A stretch of DNA of 64,000 nt from Triglochin maritima (Eukaryota > Streptophyta > Magnoliopsida > Alismatales > Juncaginaceae): the NCBI GenBank assembly GCA_963682175.1, contig OY821786.1:24078501-24142500 (forward strand), in the 5' to 3' direction. Of this stretch, positions 43,589 through 53,827 are shown piece after piece (the stretch's first letter is position 1; each line of letters opens with the position of its first letter). Made by a program: the position numbers and the translations under genes. The notes under the pieces are model-generated. The model was not told the DNA's origin and did no database searches. It was given only the letters and a program-made list of their open reading frames with translations.

Positions 43589-45623
43589 TTACAAGTCCCA
43601 CATCCTCTTTCTCTTCTTCCCCTCCTCCACAAAATCCTTGTGTCCGAGAATATCATACCTTCCTCCACTCGTGTGTGACATGAGGCTCGAAACATCTTTA
43701 CTCTTTGCTACTCGTGTTGGTGAATTCCACCCCAACTCCTCACATACCAAAGAAGCTAGCCCACCCACATGAGATTCACCTTGTGGGGAAGTCTTCTTTC
43801 TTTCTTGCATGCCTGAATTCTCATGACCCCCATTGCCATGGACACTTGTACCTACATTTGCCTTCCCTTTCTCTTGCGAAGCATGGTTTGGCCCGAACGT
43901 GCTCCTAGTATTGTCTTCTAGGGTTGCCTCTACCAAGGAGAGTAACTCTTCTTCACCCATATATCGTGGGGGCCTCCCTTGCAAGGTGCCATCTTGTTCT
44001 CCCCCCTCTCCATGCTTTCTGAAATCCGTTTCCCAAGAGAAGGATTGGTGCCAATCTCCCTCTCAATTCGTGGGGGGCTTGCTAGCAAAATGTCCTCTTT
44101 CTCCTCCCTTCCCTTCTTTCCTTTAAGTGAGGTGCTAATTGATAATTTTTCCTCAAGAGGAGTCAAGTGGTCAAGCTCCCTCTCTTTTGCAACCAAAATA
44201 ACATCCTCCTCATTTGCCCATTCAAACCTAGAGCACTCAACTCTCTCCCCATTGGCTCTTCCCGAAATAGAAACAACACTTTCCACTCCCACTTCCCCTT
44301 GCTGTTTTTGTCCACCACTAGGCTCCCCCTCTTGTGCCCCCAAAGAGGAATCCGTTTGCAAGTCATCCAACATGTCTTCCATCTTAACCCCAAAGCAAAT
44401 CTGGTCCCCCCCACATGCTACTTGCATCAAGGTTCTCCCTTTCTCAATAGAAAGACACGCACCTTTCAATTTGTTGCATTCTCCCTCCACTTGTGCACTC
44501 TCATCTATCATTCCACATGGCATTTCAAGACTTGCTCCCTCTTCCACATCATCACTCCTTCCTTCCACGTCATCATCTCCACCAGCCTTCCTTTTCTCCT
44601 CTTGACCTCTAGCTGCATACTCCACCAAAGAAATGTGAGTGTCACGGCTAGGTACCTCCGAATTTCCTTGCTTTGCATTGCTCTTTCCAGCCTTCCTCCT
44701 ATCAACCACGACCCACCTCTCCTCCTTTCCTTGCTGAGTGTCACTAACCTTGTTTATGGCCCCTCTTCTCAGCTTGCATCTCTCCAAGTCATGACCAAAC
44801 TCGCTGCAATTCGTGCAATACCCGGGCTTCCATTCATACTCCACATTTACTCTATGTGTGCCGGCCTCTTCTATTTGCACCTCCACCCAACTTGGGTAAC
44901 TGAAATCAGAAGACACTTCCACACACAGCCTAGCATATGCAAGCCTCCTCCCCAATGCGGTTTGCTCATCCATGTATAATGGCCTCCCAAGAACACTCAC
45001 AATGTTGCTCAACGTTTTTTGAGACCAAAATCGAAGGTCTAGCTCCGGGAGACGAATCGAAATGGGAACCGTGGTGATGTTTGCCCTTTGCAAAGCCACT
45101 TCCGGAGCCCATTCAAGGACCACAAGGGGCAGCCTCGAATGAAGCAAGGACCTCCTTCAAGCACCCTCTTTTTATCTTCAGCAAGAGAGAACCGAAAGAG
45201 AAGAAACCCTTCACTCCTCTTAATGATCTGCAACGTTCCAGCCAAACCCCACACCTTGTGGAGGTGTTTCTCAAGTGTAGGCAAGTGTGGTCTAAATGCA
45301 ATGAAGTAACCAACAAGAACTTTATCCCATCTCTTCAAGGACTCTACTACCTCTTGCTTGGAACAAAACGCCAACTTCTCCCCTCCCTTCTCAGCCGGAG
45401 GGACAAACTCTAGGACTGTGGAAACCCTATTTCCAGCCTTGAATAATTCGCTCCACTTCCTTGGGGAAGCAAGAACACTCCCTAGAGGTGGTGCGGAACC
45501 ATCCTCTCCTTCATCTCCAAGAGATGAGAATGAGACATGCAATGGTGGTGGATGGAGACCCAAAAACGTGACACAACCTCCATCTTCTATGCGCAAATGA
45601 GTAGAATTAGACTTGGGATCCAT
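43589..45623 (-). pseudogene. LINE-E ORF1 (DUF4283-like, intact CCHC knuckle)
   Basis: Start taken at the ATG at 45623-45621 (MDPK). Blocks: RKWSELFKAG, GGEKLAFCSKQEVVESLKRWDKVLVGYFIAFRPHLPTLE, FLLFRF, ISIRLPELDLRFWS, GRPLYMDEQTALGRRLAYARLCVEV and EYEWKPGYC. The knuckle CTNCSEFGHDLERC is intact (about 44761-44812). A frameshift near 45130 divides the DUF4283-like core and a second near 43960 affects the C-terminal acidic part; the last frame ends at 43589, about 115 bases before ORF2. It is the least damaged ORF1 in the window. Confidence 0.87.
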
Positions 45624-45733
45624 TTTGGTGCAAAAAACTAAGAGATTTGGTGGAATAAAAATCGGAAACACTAGACCCCTAGGTTTTCCATGTTGCGCCA
45701 CTCCTTCTCTCTCCTCTCATCTTTTTTTCCTAT

Positions 45734-47782
45734 TCTCCTTGTCCTCTCTCTTGTTCTTCTTTTCATCTCCTTCTTCTTCTCCTCCTCCTCTCTCCTTCTT
45801 CTCCCTCCTCCTCTCTCTCCTTCTCTTTCTCTCATCCCTCTCCTTCTCCTTCGTCTGTCCTTCTCTCTCCGCCTCCCTTTTCTTTTCCTCTCCGTCACCT
45901 TCACTCTCTCTCACTCCTCTCGTTCTCCTTCCCTCTCCCCCTTCTCCGTCTGTCTATTCCTCTCTCTCCTTACCTTTTATCTCTACTTCTCCTTCTCCCT
46001 CCATCTTTCCTTCTCTCCTTCCCTTCCAGTCCCCTCTTCCTTCTCTCTCTCCTTCTCCATCTAGCTCACTTACCGACTCGCTCACTCTTTCTCCCCCTTT
46101 CCTTCTCTTTCTCTCTCTCCTTTTCCTTCATTCACAGTCTCCTTCTCTCTCCTACCTCTACTTCTCCCTCTAATTCACTCTCTCCCCTTCTCCGTTTCAC
46201 TCCCTCCTTATTCTCCCTCTAATTCACTCTCTCCCCTTCTCCGTTTCACTCCCTCCTTATTCTCCCTCTCTCTCCTTCTCTATTGTTCTCTCTACTTCTC
46301 CATCTCTCCACCCTCTCCTTGCCCTTCTCACTCCCTCCCCCTCTGTCCACCTCTCCTCTCTCTCCTTCTCCTTCTACCTCTCTCCATCTCTCCCTCTCTC
46401 CTTCTTTCCCCATTTCCTTCTCTCTCGTCCTACACTCTCCTTCTCTCTCCCCACTCCTTCTCCTTGTTTTTCACTCTCTTATTGTCCCGCGCTCTCTCCT
46501 TCTCACTCCTCTCTCTGATTCTCCCTTCTATCTTCTATCTTCTCTCTCCTTATCCTTCACTCTTCGTCTTCAATCTCCTTCCTTCCCTCTTTCTCCTTCT
46601 CATCTACTTCAATACCTCTCCTTCCCTTTCCTCTTTTCCTTCTCGTTCTCTCTCTTCTTCCTGTCTCTCCCTCTCCCTCGCTTGCCTTCTCCTCTTGCTT
46701 CTCTCCCTCTCTCTCCTTCTGCCTCCCATCTCCGCTCTTCTCCCCCTCTCCATGTCCTCCTCTCTCCGTCTTCCTCATTCCCCCCTCCATCTCCCTCTAC
46801 TTCTCTCTCCTTGTCCATCTCTCTCCCCCCTCCTCTCTCACTCTGTCGTACTCTCTCGCTCTCCTCCTTCTTCTCCCCTGTTTCCTTCTGTCTCCTCCTC
46901 CTCCTCTATCTCTCCTCTCTTCGTCTCCTTCTCCTTCTAGCTCTCCTCCCCTCCCACTCCCATTGTCCTTCTCTCTCTCTCTCCTATCCACTCTCCCCTT
47001 CTCCTTCTCTCTGTGTGCCCTTATTCTTCTCTCTGTCGTTCTCCTTCTCTCTCCTTGTCCCCTCTCTAGTTCTCCTTCTCATCTCCTTCTTCTACTCCTC
47101 CTCCTCTCTCCTTCTTCTCCCTCCTCCTCTTCCGCCTCTCTCTCCTCCTCATTCTTTCATCCCTCTCCTTCTCCTTCGCCCGTCCTTCTATCTCCTCCTC
47201 CCTTTTCTTTTCCTCTCCGTCACCTTCACTCTCTCTCACTCCTCTTGTTCTCCTTCCCTCTCCCCCTTCTCCGTCTCTCTATTCCTCTCTCTCCTTACCT
47301 TTTATCACTACTTCTCCTTCTCCCTCCCTCTTTATTTCTCTCCTTCCCTTCCAGTCCCCTCTTCCTTCTCTCTCTCCTTCTCCATCTAGCTCACTTACCG
47401 ATTCCCTCACTCTTTCTCCCCCTCTCCTTCTCTTTCTCTTTCTCTCTCTCCTTTTCCTTTATTCACAGTCTCCTTCTCTCTCCTCTCTATACTTCTCGCT
47501 CTAATTCACTCTCTCCCCTTCTCCGTTTCACTCCCTCCTTATCTCTCCTTCTCACTCCTTGTCCTTGTTTATCACTCTCTTATTGTCCCGCGCTCTCTCC
47601 TTCTCACTCCTCTCTCTGATTCTCCCTTCTATCTTCTATCCTCTCTCTCCTTATCCTTCACTCTTTGTCTTCAATCTCCTTCCCTCTCTCTCCTTCTCCT
47701 CTACTTCAATACATCTCCTTCCCTTTCCCCTTTTCCTTCTCCTTCTCTCTCTTCTTCATGTCTCTCCCTCTCCCTCGCTTGT
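45734..47782 (-). repeat. Satellite block between LINE-E and the Athila element
   Basis: C/T-rich + strand, about one and a half monomers. It includes a local tandem duplication of about 60 bases at roughly 46152-46266. It ends in ccctcgctt, normally followed in the monomer by gccttctcc, so the Athila LTR joins mid-monomer. Confidence 0.88.
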
Positions 47783-49358
47783 TGATTGATCGTTTTATAT
47801 TTAACCGCAAGTGCACGACCGCGTTGAAGCGGTGGCAAATACGGGTCGTCCACTGGGAGGTGTGTCGACACTTGGTTTATTCGAAGGCGAGAGGTAAAAA
47901 GAAGGGAGAAAGATGTATTACACTAATCTAAACTACAAAGCTGAAATGAAATGCAAAAGGAAATGAAGATAAACAATAAAACTAAACCCCAAAGGGGTTA
48001 GAGAACTGATGTGAACATAAAGATGTGTGTGTGCGTGTGTGTTCAATTAAGCTCCTCACAACATGTAGTGCATGAAATCATAAAACTACATCCAATCTTG
48101 CCTCTACATGAATTAAGATAAGACTACATCATTAAAACATACAAGACAATGATTGGAATGAAGCTACATGAACTCAAGTATAAAGACTAGACCCTACTAT
48201 GCCTCCACATGAATTAAGATGACTACATCATTAAAACATACAAGACATTAGCTAAGGAAAAGGCAACAAGAGTACATACACTACAAATTGTGTTTCCAAC
48301 ATTAACTTCATCCATATCCTAACCTTATCATTCCCCATAAAATAGGTCCACTAATCAAAGCATAAGCTAAGCTTCATTCAAGAGCATTAGCATATCAAAG
48401 ATAAGAGTGGAGACCCATTAGATGGTTATGGAAATCATATAAAGCTCAAGGGATAAAAATAACACACACTTAATACACTACATTATTATATCACATATTT
48501 CTCCACCCCCCAAATGGGGATGGAACTACTCACTACTCATTACACTAACTAATTTAGCAAAGGAAAGCATAATACTGAAATGAAATTTATACTACTTAAG
48601 CAAGAAATATTAAAGAAGCATAAAACTAAACAAACAAACAAGCATGCAAATGAAAGGAAATTAACTAAGAGAGAAACAACATCATTAAAAGAAAAATTCT
48701 ATTATTAACTCACTCAATTACAAGTAGCTCTTCCTCCACTAGAGTTTTGCTTCAAGGCTTCACTCTTAGTAGGGAAGATGGCCACCAAGAGGGAGATGGA
48801 TACAATGGGAGGTGAAAAGTTCTATTTATAAGCATGGAAAAAGCTAATCAGGGACAATCCCCCGATGTGGGACTAAACCAATACCAAAAATAGCCTAAAC
48901 GAACACTAATACAAGTCCAGGAGAAGTTGGGGCGGATCCTGCATGATCCAGACCGCCAATTGGCGGTTCCAGACCGCCAATTGGCGGCCTAGAAAGCCCA
49001 GATCCGTCTGGGTCTTCTGGTGGGCTTGCCTTGGTGTGTTTCTTGGTCTTGGATGCATCTAACTTGTTTAGTGGAGCTCCGACCCGAATCGAATTGACAA
49101 AAAACTCCTCATGATGGTGTGGAGTTTCCTGTTTTGCTCTTAGGTCCTTCTATCTTACGATCAGGTCCTTCTCCCTTGCATCTTGGTCCCCAGGTCTCAC
49201 AATTAGGTCTTTTTTTCCTGCTTTTGGGTCCTTTCATGGCTCTTCTCTTCAAACCTCTTTATTTCTGAAAACTAAACATAAAACTCGTCACGTAGCATTG
49301 CTTAGGTGTAAGATAATGGATATAAGGTACAAATATAAGCATGAAATGATGTCAATCA
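47783..49358 (-). repeat. 3' LTR of the Athila element
   Basis: The termini are TGATTGA and TCAATCA inverted repeats of seven bases, giving an LTR of 1576 bases. On the sense strand it directly follows the purine tract GGTGTGGGGGTATT. It contains the duplicated 14-base palindrome at 48953-48987 and a GT-rich run near 48024-48042. No gene is seen in it. Confidence 0.8.
48949..48990 (-). repeat. Tandem CCGCCAATTGGCGG palindromes in the Athila LTR
   Basis: The 14-base perfect palindrome occurs at 48953-48966 and 48974-48987. Each copy is preceded by the same bases (ccaga), so this is a 21-base unit repeated twice. Dyad symmetry suggests a protein site or a cruciform. Confidence 0.9.
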
Positions 49359-50912
49359 AATACCCCCACACCTAAGTTTTTGCTAGTCTCGAGCAAAACA
49401 AAGAAAGGAAAAAGCATACGAAAAACAAGAAATCCTAACTCACTTTCGTAGGAATCACGGTTGCACTTAGCACGTGCAACAAGCCGTTAAACCTCCTTGT
49501 TGCCAAGGAGGAGGAGTGGTGTCTCCTGAGGGTTTTCAGCGGATATACCCACAAAATCCGAACAAGATGCATTAATCAATCTAGCTACACGACTCGTTGG
49601 ACTTATTTTTGTCGATCATGGAATGCGGTAATACTACGGGTAGACTCTATATATGTAATCAGTCCACACACCTAGCCTAATGAGTTATTCGTGAGAGTTA
49701 ACTAAGGAATTAAGTGAAAGACATGGGCAACCTTAACTTCTGAATGTGAAACAAAGTGTAAAGTCCATTTTGGTTCTTATTTGACTCTTCTTTTCTTTTC
49801 TTTTCTTTTTTTTTCTTTTTCTTGGGAGCATTTATTGGTTGGTGTTTGATTCTCCCAGGGTCAGGTTTCGTGCATCATTGCCTATGAGGACTTACACTAT
49901 CACGTACACCTTCCCCCAAATCTCCACATAGGGCGATCCCTACCACCCGTGTAACGGGAGTTCGGTCGGTGCATCCCAAGTCAGATGACTCGAAAGCACC
50001 AGGCACAAAGTCCCCTCAGACCTACTTTCCCGAGTGATAGGAGCCGTGCGAGAAGAGAGAACACCACTTATTCATTCATTTATCTACATGGGAACCAAAA
50101 CCCCTACACTTAAGTTTCACAAAAAGATATTAAGGGCCCTTGACTACAACAAACTTCCTAAATTAACAAACACGAATTATTTGACTCACTAGGTTCAGGG
50201 TGGACTTCTTTAAATGTTTGAGCACTGAAACCCACTGATTACTCACCCCCAAGGGAAAACTGGGGTGCATCCTAACGACTCGATAAATCCTAAAGCCACG
50301 TACTAGATATCCTAATGCATCAAGTTCAAGACAATTTTGGGAGCTTTCTTTTTACTTTGCCTCTCAACGGTTTTGCACATGCTAAACACACGCAAAACCC
50401 ACAAAACATTTTCTTTCAAAAACACATGAAGATTTTGAAAGAAATGTGAAAATTTTGAAGCACTAGGCAAGCAAAAGAAGACAAGTCACCCAAGGATCAT
50501 GGCAAGCAGATATATCGATATTAAATGCAGCACACTATCATGACCCTAACAATGCAAACAAAAGAAAACAAAATCAAAGGAAAAAGACTCGACTATGTAC
50601 ACACGTAAAACACCCCCCCACACCTACTTCATGCATTGTCCTCAATGAATGCAAGCAAGATACTACATGGACTGATGCAAAAAAAGGAGAGATCTCACCA
50701 ACATGAAGTACAAAGGGAAATGTATGGCTATGTTGATGGACACAACCCAAATTCCCTCAAAACCTGTGAGATGCTAAAGAAAGGGATATAAATACGTGAA
50801 AGAAATGGGGCCCAAATACTCAAGGGTTGGGGCCCACAACAATCGATGCTCACTGAAGGAGTTTTTTTTTTTTTTTTTTTTTTAACATATATACACATGA
50901 AAGCTCAACCAC
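49359..50912 (-). other. Athila 3' non-coding region with two PPT-like motifs
   Basis: No open frame is supported over about 1.55 kb; some Athila elements carry an env-like gene in this position but none is visible. On the sense strand two GGTGTGGGGG motifs occur: one next to the LTR (49359-49375) and one near 50612-50630, preceded by the word attgaggacaatgc. A pure T-run on + (about 50861-50882) is an A-run on the sense strand shortly after the integrase stop. Confidence 0.75.
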
Positions 50913-52109
50913 TCATGTAGGAGCATGAATGGTTGAGTGCGAGGGAGGTTCATGAAGGAACATGACCTCCTCGACTTCGGCTGGTGCCCCCTCCAAGTAG
51001 GGTTTGAGGCGTTGTCCATTAACTTTGAACACGTCCCCATTCCCTGGGTTCAAGATCTCAACCGCTCCATGAGGATAAACGGTTTGGACAATAAACGGGC
51101 CAGACCAGCGACTGCGGAGCTTACCCGCAAACAGATGAAGCCGGGAATTGTAGAGCAACACCTTCTGCCCGGCCGTAAACACCTTTCGCATAATCATGCG
51201 ATCGTGAAACATCTTGGCTCGGGACTTATGAATTTTGGCATTCTCGTACGCATCATTGTGTAACTCTTCTAATTCCACAATGTCGAACTTACGTTGTACT
51301 CCTGCTTGATCAAGATCCATATTCAGGTTCTTGATCGCCCAGAAAGCACGATGCTCAAGCTCGACGGGTAGGTGGCAAGCCTTGCCGTACACTACCCGAT
51401 AAGGGGACATACCCAAATTGGTCTTGTATGCGGTGCGGAAAGCCCACAATGCGTCATTCAATTTGGTAGACCAATCCTTCCTCGAGGAACTAACCGTTTT
51501 CTCAAGAATTTGCTTTAATTGACGGTTAGAGATTTCGACCTGCCCACTAGTTTGCGGATGGTATGGGGTCGCAAGCTTGTGGGTGATCGAATATTTCCTC
51601 ATAAGCGCTTCAAAGGAGCGATTACAGAAGTGGGTACCCCTATCGCTGATTATGGTACGAGGAGTACCAAACCGCGCAAAAATGTCCCTCAAGAATTTGG
51701 TGACCACCTTGTTGTCATTGGTCTTTGTGGGTATAGCCTCAACCCACTTAGACACATAGTCAACGGCCACCAGAATGTAAACATTCCCGAAAGAGTTCGG
51801 GAAGGGACCCATGAAATCGATGCCCCACACATCGAAGATGTCGACAACAAGGACATTTTGCAAAGGCATCATGTCACGTCGACCAATCCTGTCAAGGCGC
51901 TGGCACCTATCACATTGCTTACAAAAGTCGTAAGCATCCTTGAAAAGAGAGGGCCAGTAGAATCCAGATTGAAGCACCTTGGCAGCAGTTTTCTTTGCTC
52001 CAAAGTGTCCTCCACATGCCTTGGAATGGCAGAAATGGAGCACACTTTGGAACTCGGTATCTGGGACGCACCGCCTAAAAATTTGGTCAGAGCAGTATTT
52101 GAATAGGTA
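50913..52109 (-). pseudogene. Athila integrase (separated from RT by a frameshift)
   Basis: Integrase inserts the cDNA into the genome. The open frame from 52043 shows an HHCC zinc domain (His6, His13, Cys44, Cys47). The D,D-35-E catalytic triad is Asp76 in GIDFMGPF, Asp134 in ISDRGTHF and Glu170 in QVEISN. A C-terminal RWSGPFIV module follows and there is no chromodomain. The frame is otherwise intact to the stop at 50913. Upstream sequence between 52109 and 52043 is in the same frame and joins the RNase H frame through a single missing base near 52110-52111. Confidence 0.92.
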
Positions 52110-53827
52110 GGGTCGTCCCAGTGAAAGAATCTGACATACGATCTAAATTTGGATTGGTCAGATTTTGACCAACCCACAGGAAATTGCTCGGTCACGAGGT
52201 AGTTCACGATGTCGGCAAACCAAGGGTTATCTTCGATCATGAACAACTGCTCGTCAGGAAATTTGTCGTCAATGATTTGGTCCTGTGGGTTGGTCGTCTC
52301 TAGACGAGACAAGTGGTCAGCTACAACGTTTTCACACCCTTTTTTGTCCCGAATCTCGAGATCGAATTCTTGTAACAACAAGATCCATCTCAAGAGTCGG
52401 GATTTTGCATCTTTCTTCGCCATGAGGTGCTTGATGGCTGTGTGATCAGAATAGATAATCACGTGGGAGCCAATCAAGTACGACCGGAATTTCTCCAAAG
52501 CAAATATGATCGCTAAGAATTCCTTCTCGGTCACAGTGTAGTTCAATTGGGCATCATTGAGTGTTCTACTGGCATAGTAGATCACATGAGGCAATTTGTC
52601 CAATCGTTGCCCAAGCACTGCTCCCACAGCAAAGTCAGATGCATCACACATTAACTCAAAGGGTTCAGTCCACACCGGTGCCTTAATAATGGGAGCTGAA
52701 GTCAACTCTTTCTTCAAGGTCAAAAAGGCATGGTGGCAATCCGGTGTGAACTCAAAAATGGCATCCTTAGCCAACAAGGCGGTGAGAGGTCGAGCGATTT
52801 TGCTAAAATCCCGAATGAACCGCCGATAGAATCCAGCATGCCCCAAAAAGGCGCGGATATCCTTCACATTACGTGGCGGTGGGAGATTAGCAATGATACT
52901 CACTTTGGCGGGATCGACCTCAATTCCCCTACTTGAGACCACATGTCCAAGTACAATCCCTCGCTTCACCATGAAGTGACATTTCTCCCAATTGAGAGCG
53001 AGGTTCTTCTCACGGCATCGCTTGAGGACAAGGCTCAAGTGATGAAGGCACTCATCAAAGGAAGCGCCAAATATGGAAAAGTCGTCCATGAAGATCTCAA
53101 GGAAACGCTCAACCATATCGGAGAAGATGCTGATCATACACCTCTGAAACGTTGCCGGCGCATTGCATAACCCAAAGGGCATGCGACGGTAGGCAAACGT
53201 GCCAAAGGGACAAGTGAATGTGGTTTTCTCTTGGTCCTCGGGGGCGATGGGAATTTGGTTGTAACCGGAGTATCCATCAAGAAAACAATAGTACTCATGT
53301 CCGGCCAACCTTTCCAACATCTGATCAATGAATGGCAACGGGAAATGATCTTTCCGCGTTGCCGCATTGAGCTTGCGATAATCAACGCAAACTCGCCAGC
53401 CAGTTTGCAGGCGTGTCGGGATAAGCTCATTATGCTCATTCTCCACAACCGTCACGCCTGACTTCTTAGGAACCACATGGACAGGACTCACCCACGAACT
53501 ATCAGAGATAGGATAGATTATGCCATGATCCAAGCACTTAAGAACCTCCTTTCGGACGGCTTCTTTCAGTACAGGATTCAATCTCCGTTGTGGGTCCCTG
53601 CGGGGCCTAGGATCCCTCTCTTCCATGTGGATCCGATGCTGAACAATACCAGGGCTAATTCCCTTGATATCCTTCAAGGACCACCCGATCGCCTCTTTGT
53701 TTTCAAAGAGTACTCTTTTGAGGGCAACCTCTTGATCTTTTGCAAGATCAGAAGCAATAATGAGTGGCAAGGTCTCATTATCCCCTAAAAAGATGTACTT
53801 TAGGTTATCGGGGAGCGGTTTAAGCTC
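52110..53827 (-). pseudogene. Athila reverse transcriptase and RNase H
   Basis: The open frame starts in satellite at 53908; real pol sequence starts about residue 27 (ELKPLPDN). RT blocks are [20 protein letters not shown] (Asp211), [11 protein letters not shown] and the catalytic FMDD (residues 273-276). The RNase H domain has [10 protein letters not shown] (Asp422), TEKEF (Glu463), YSDHTAI (Asp488) and ADHLSR (Asp531). All catalytic residues are present and no internal stop occurs. The one visible coding lesion is a one-base loss near 52110-52111 before integrase. The N-terminal gag-protease part is replaced by satellite. Confidence 0.93.

Larger units (their letters stand above)
42606..45733 (-). 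mobile_element. LINE-E, L1-type retrotransposon cut inside ORF2
   Basis: The copy carries a short leader, ORF1 and the endonuclease, then stops about 290 codons into ORF2 where satellite begins. The missing 3' end cannot come from normal 5' truncation, so a later rearrangement removed RT, zf-RVT and 3' UTR. The junction shares the word ggagt between LINE and satellite. Confidence 0.88.
47783..53825 (-). mobile_element. Athila-lineage Ty3/gypsy element, 3' half
   Basis: Contains RT, RNase H and integrase, a long 3' non-coding region and the 3' LTR (47783-49358). The 5' LTR, gag and protease are absent; satellite joins inside pol at about 53825. Athila assignment rests on [18 protein letters not shown] and the integrase style [27 protein letters not shown] without a chromodomain. 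Confidence 0.9.

Noticed and set aside
49790..49830. The T/C-rich run at 49790-49830 as the Athila polypurine tract
   Set aside because: It is not followed on the sense strand by a terminus matching the other LTR end, whereas the GGTGTGGGGG motif at 49359-49375 directly precedes TGATTGA.
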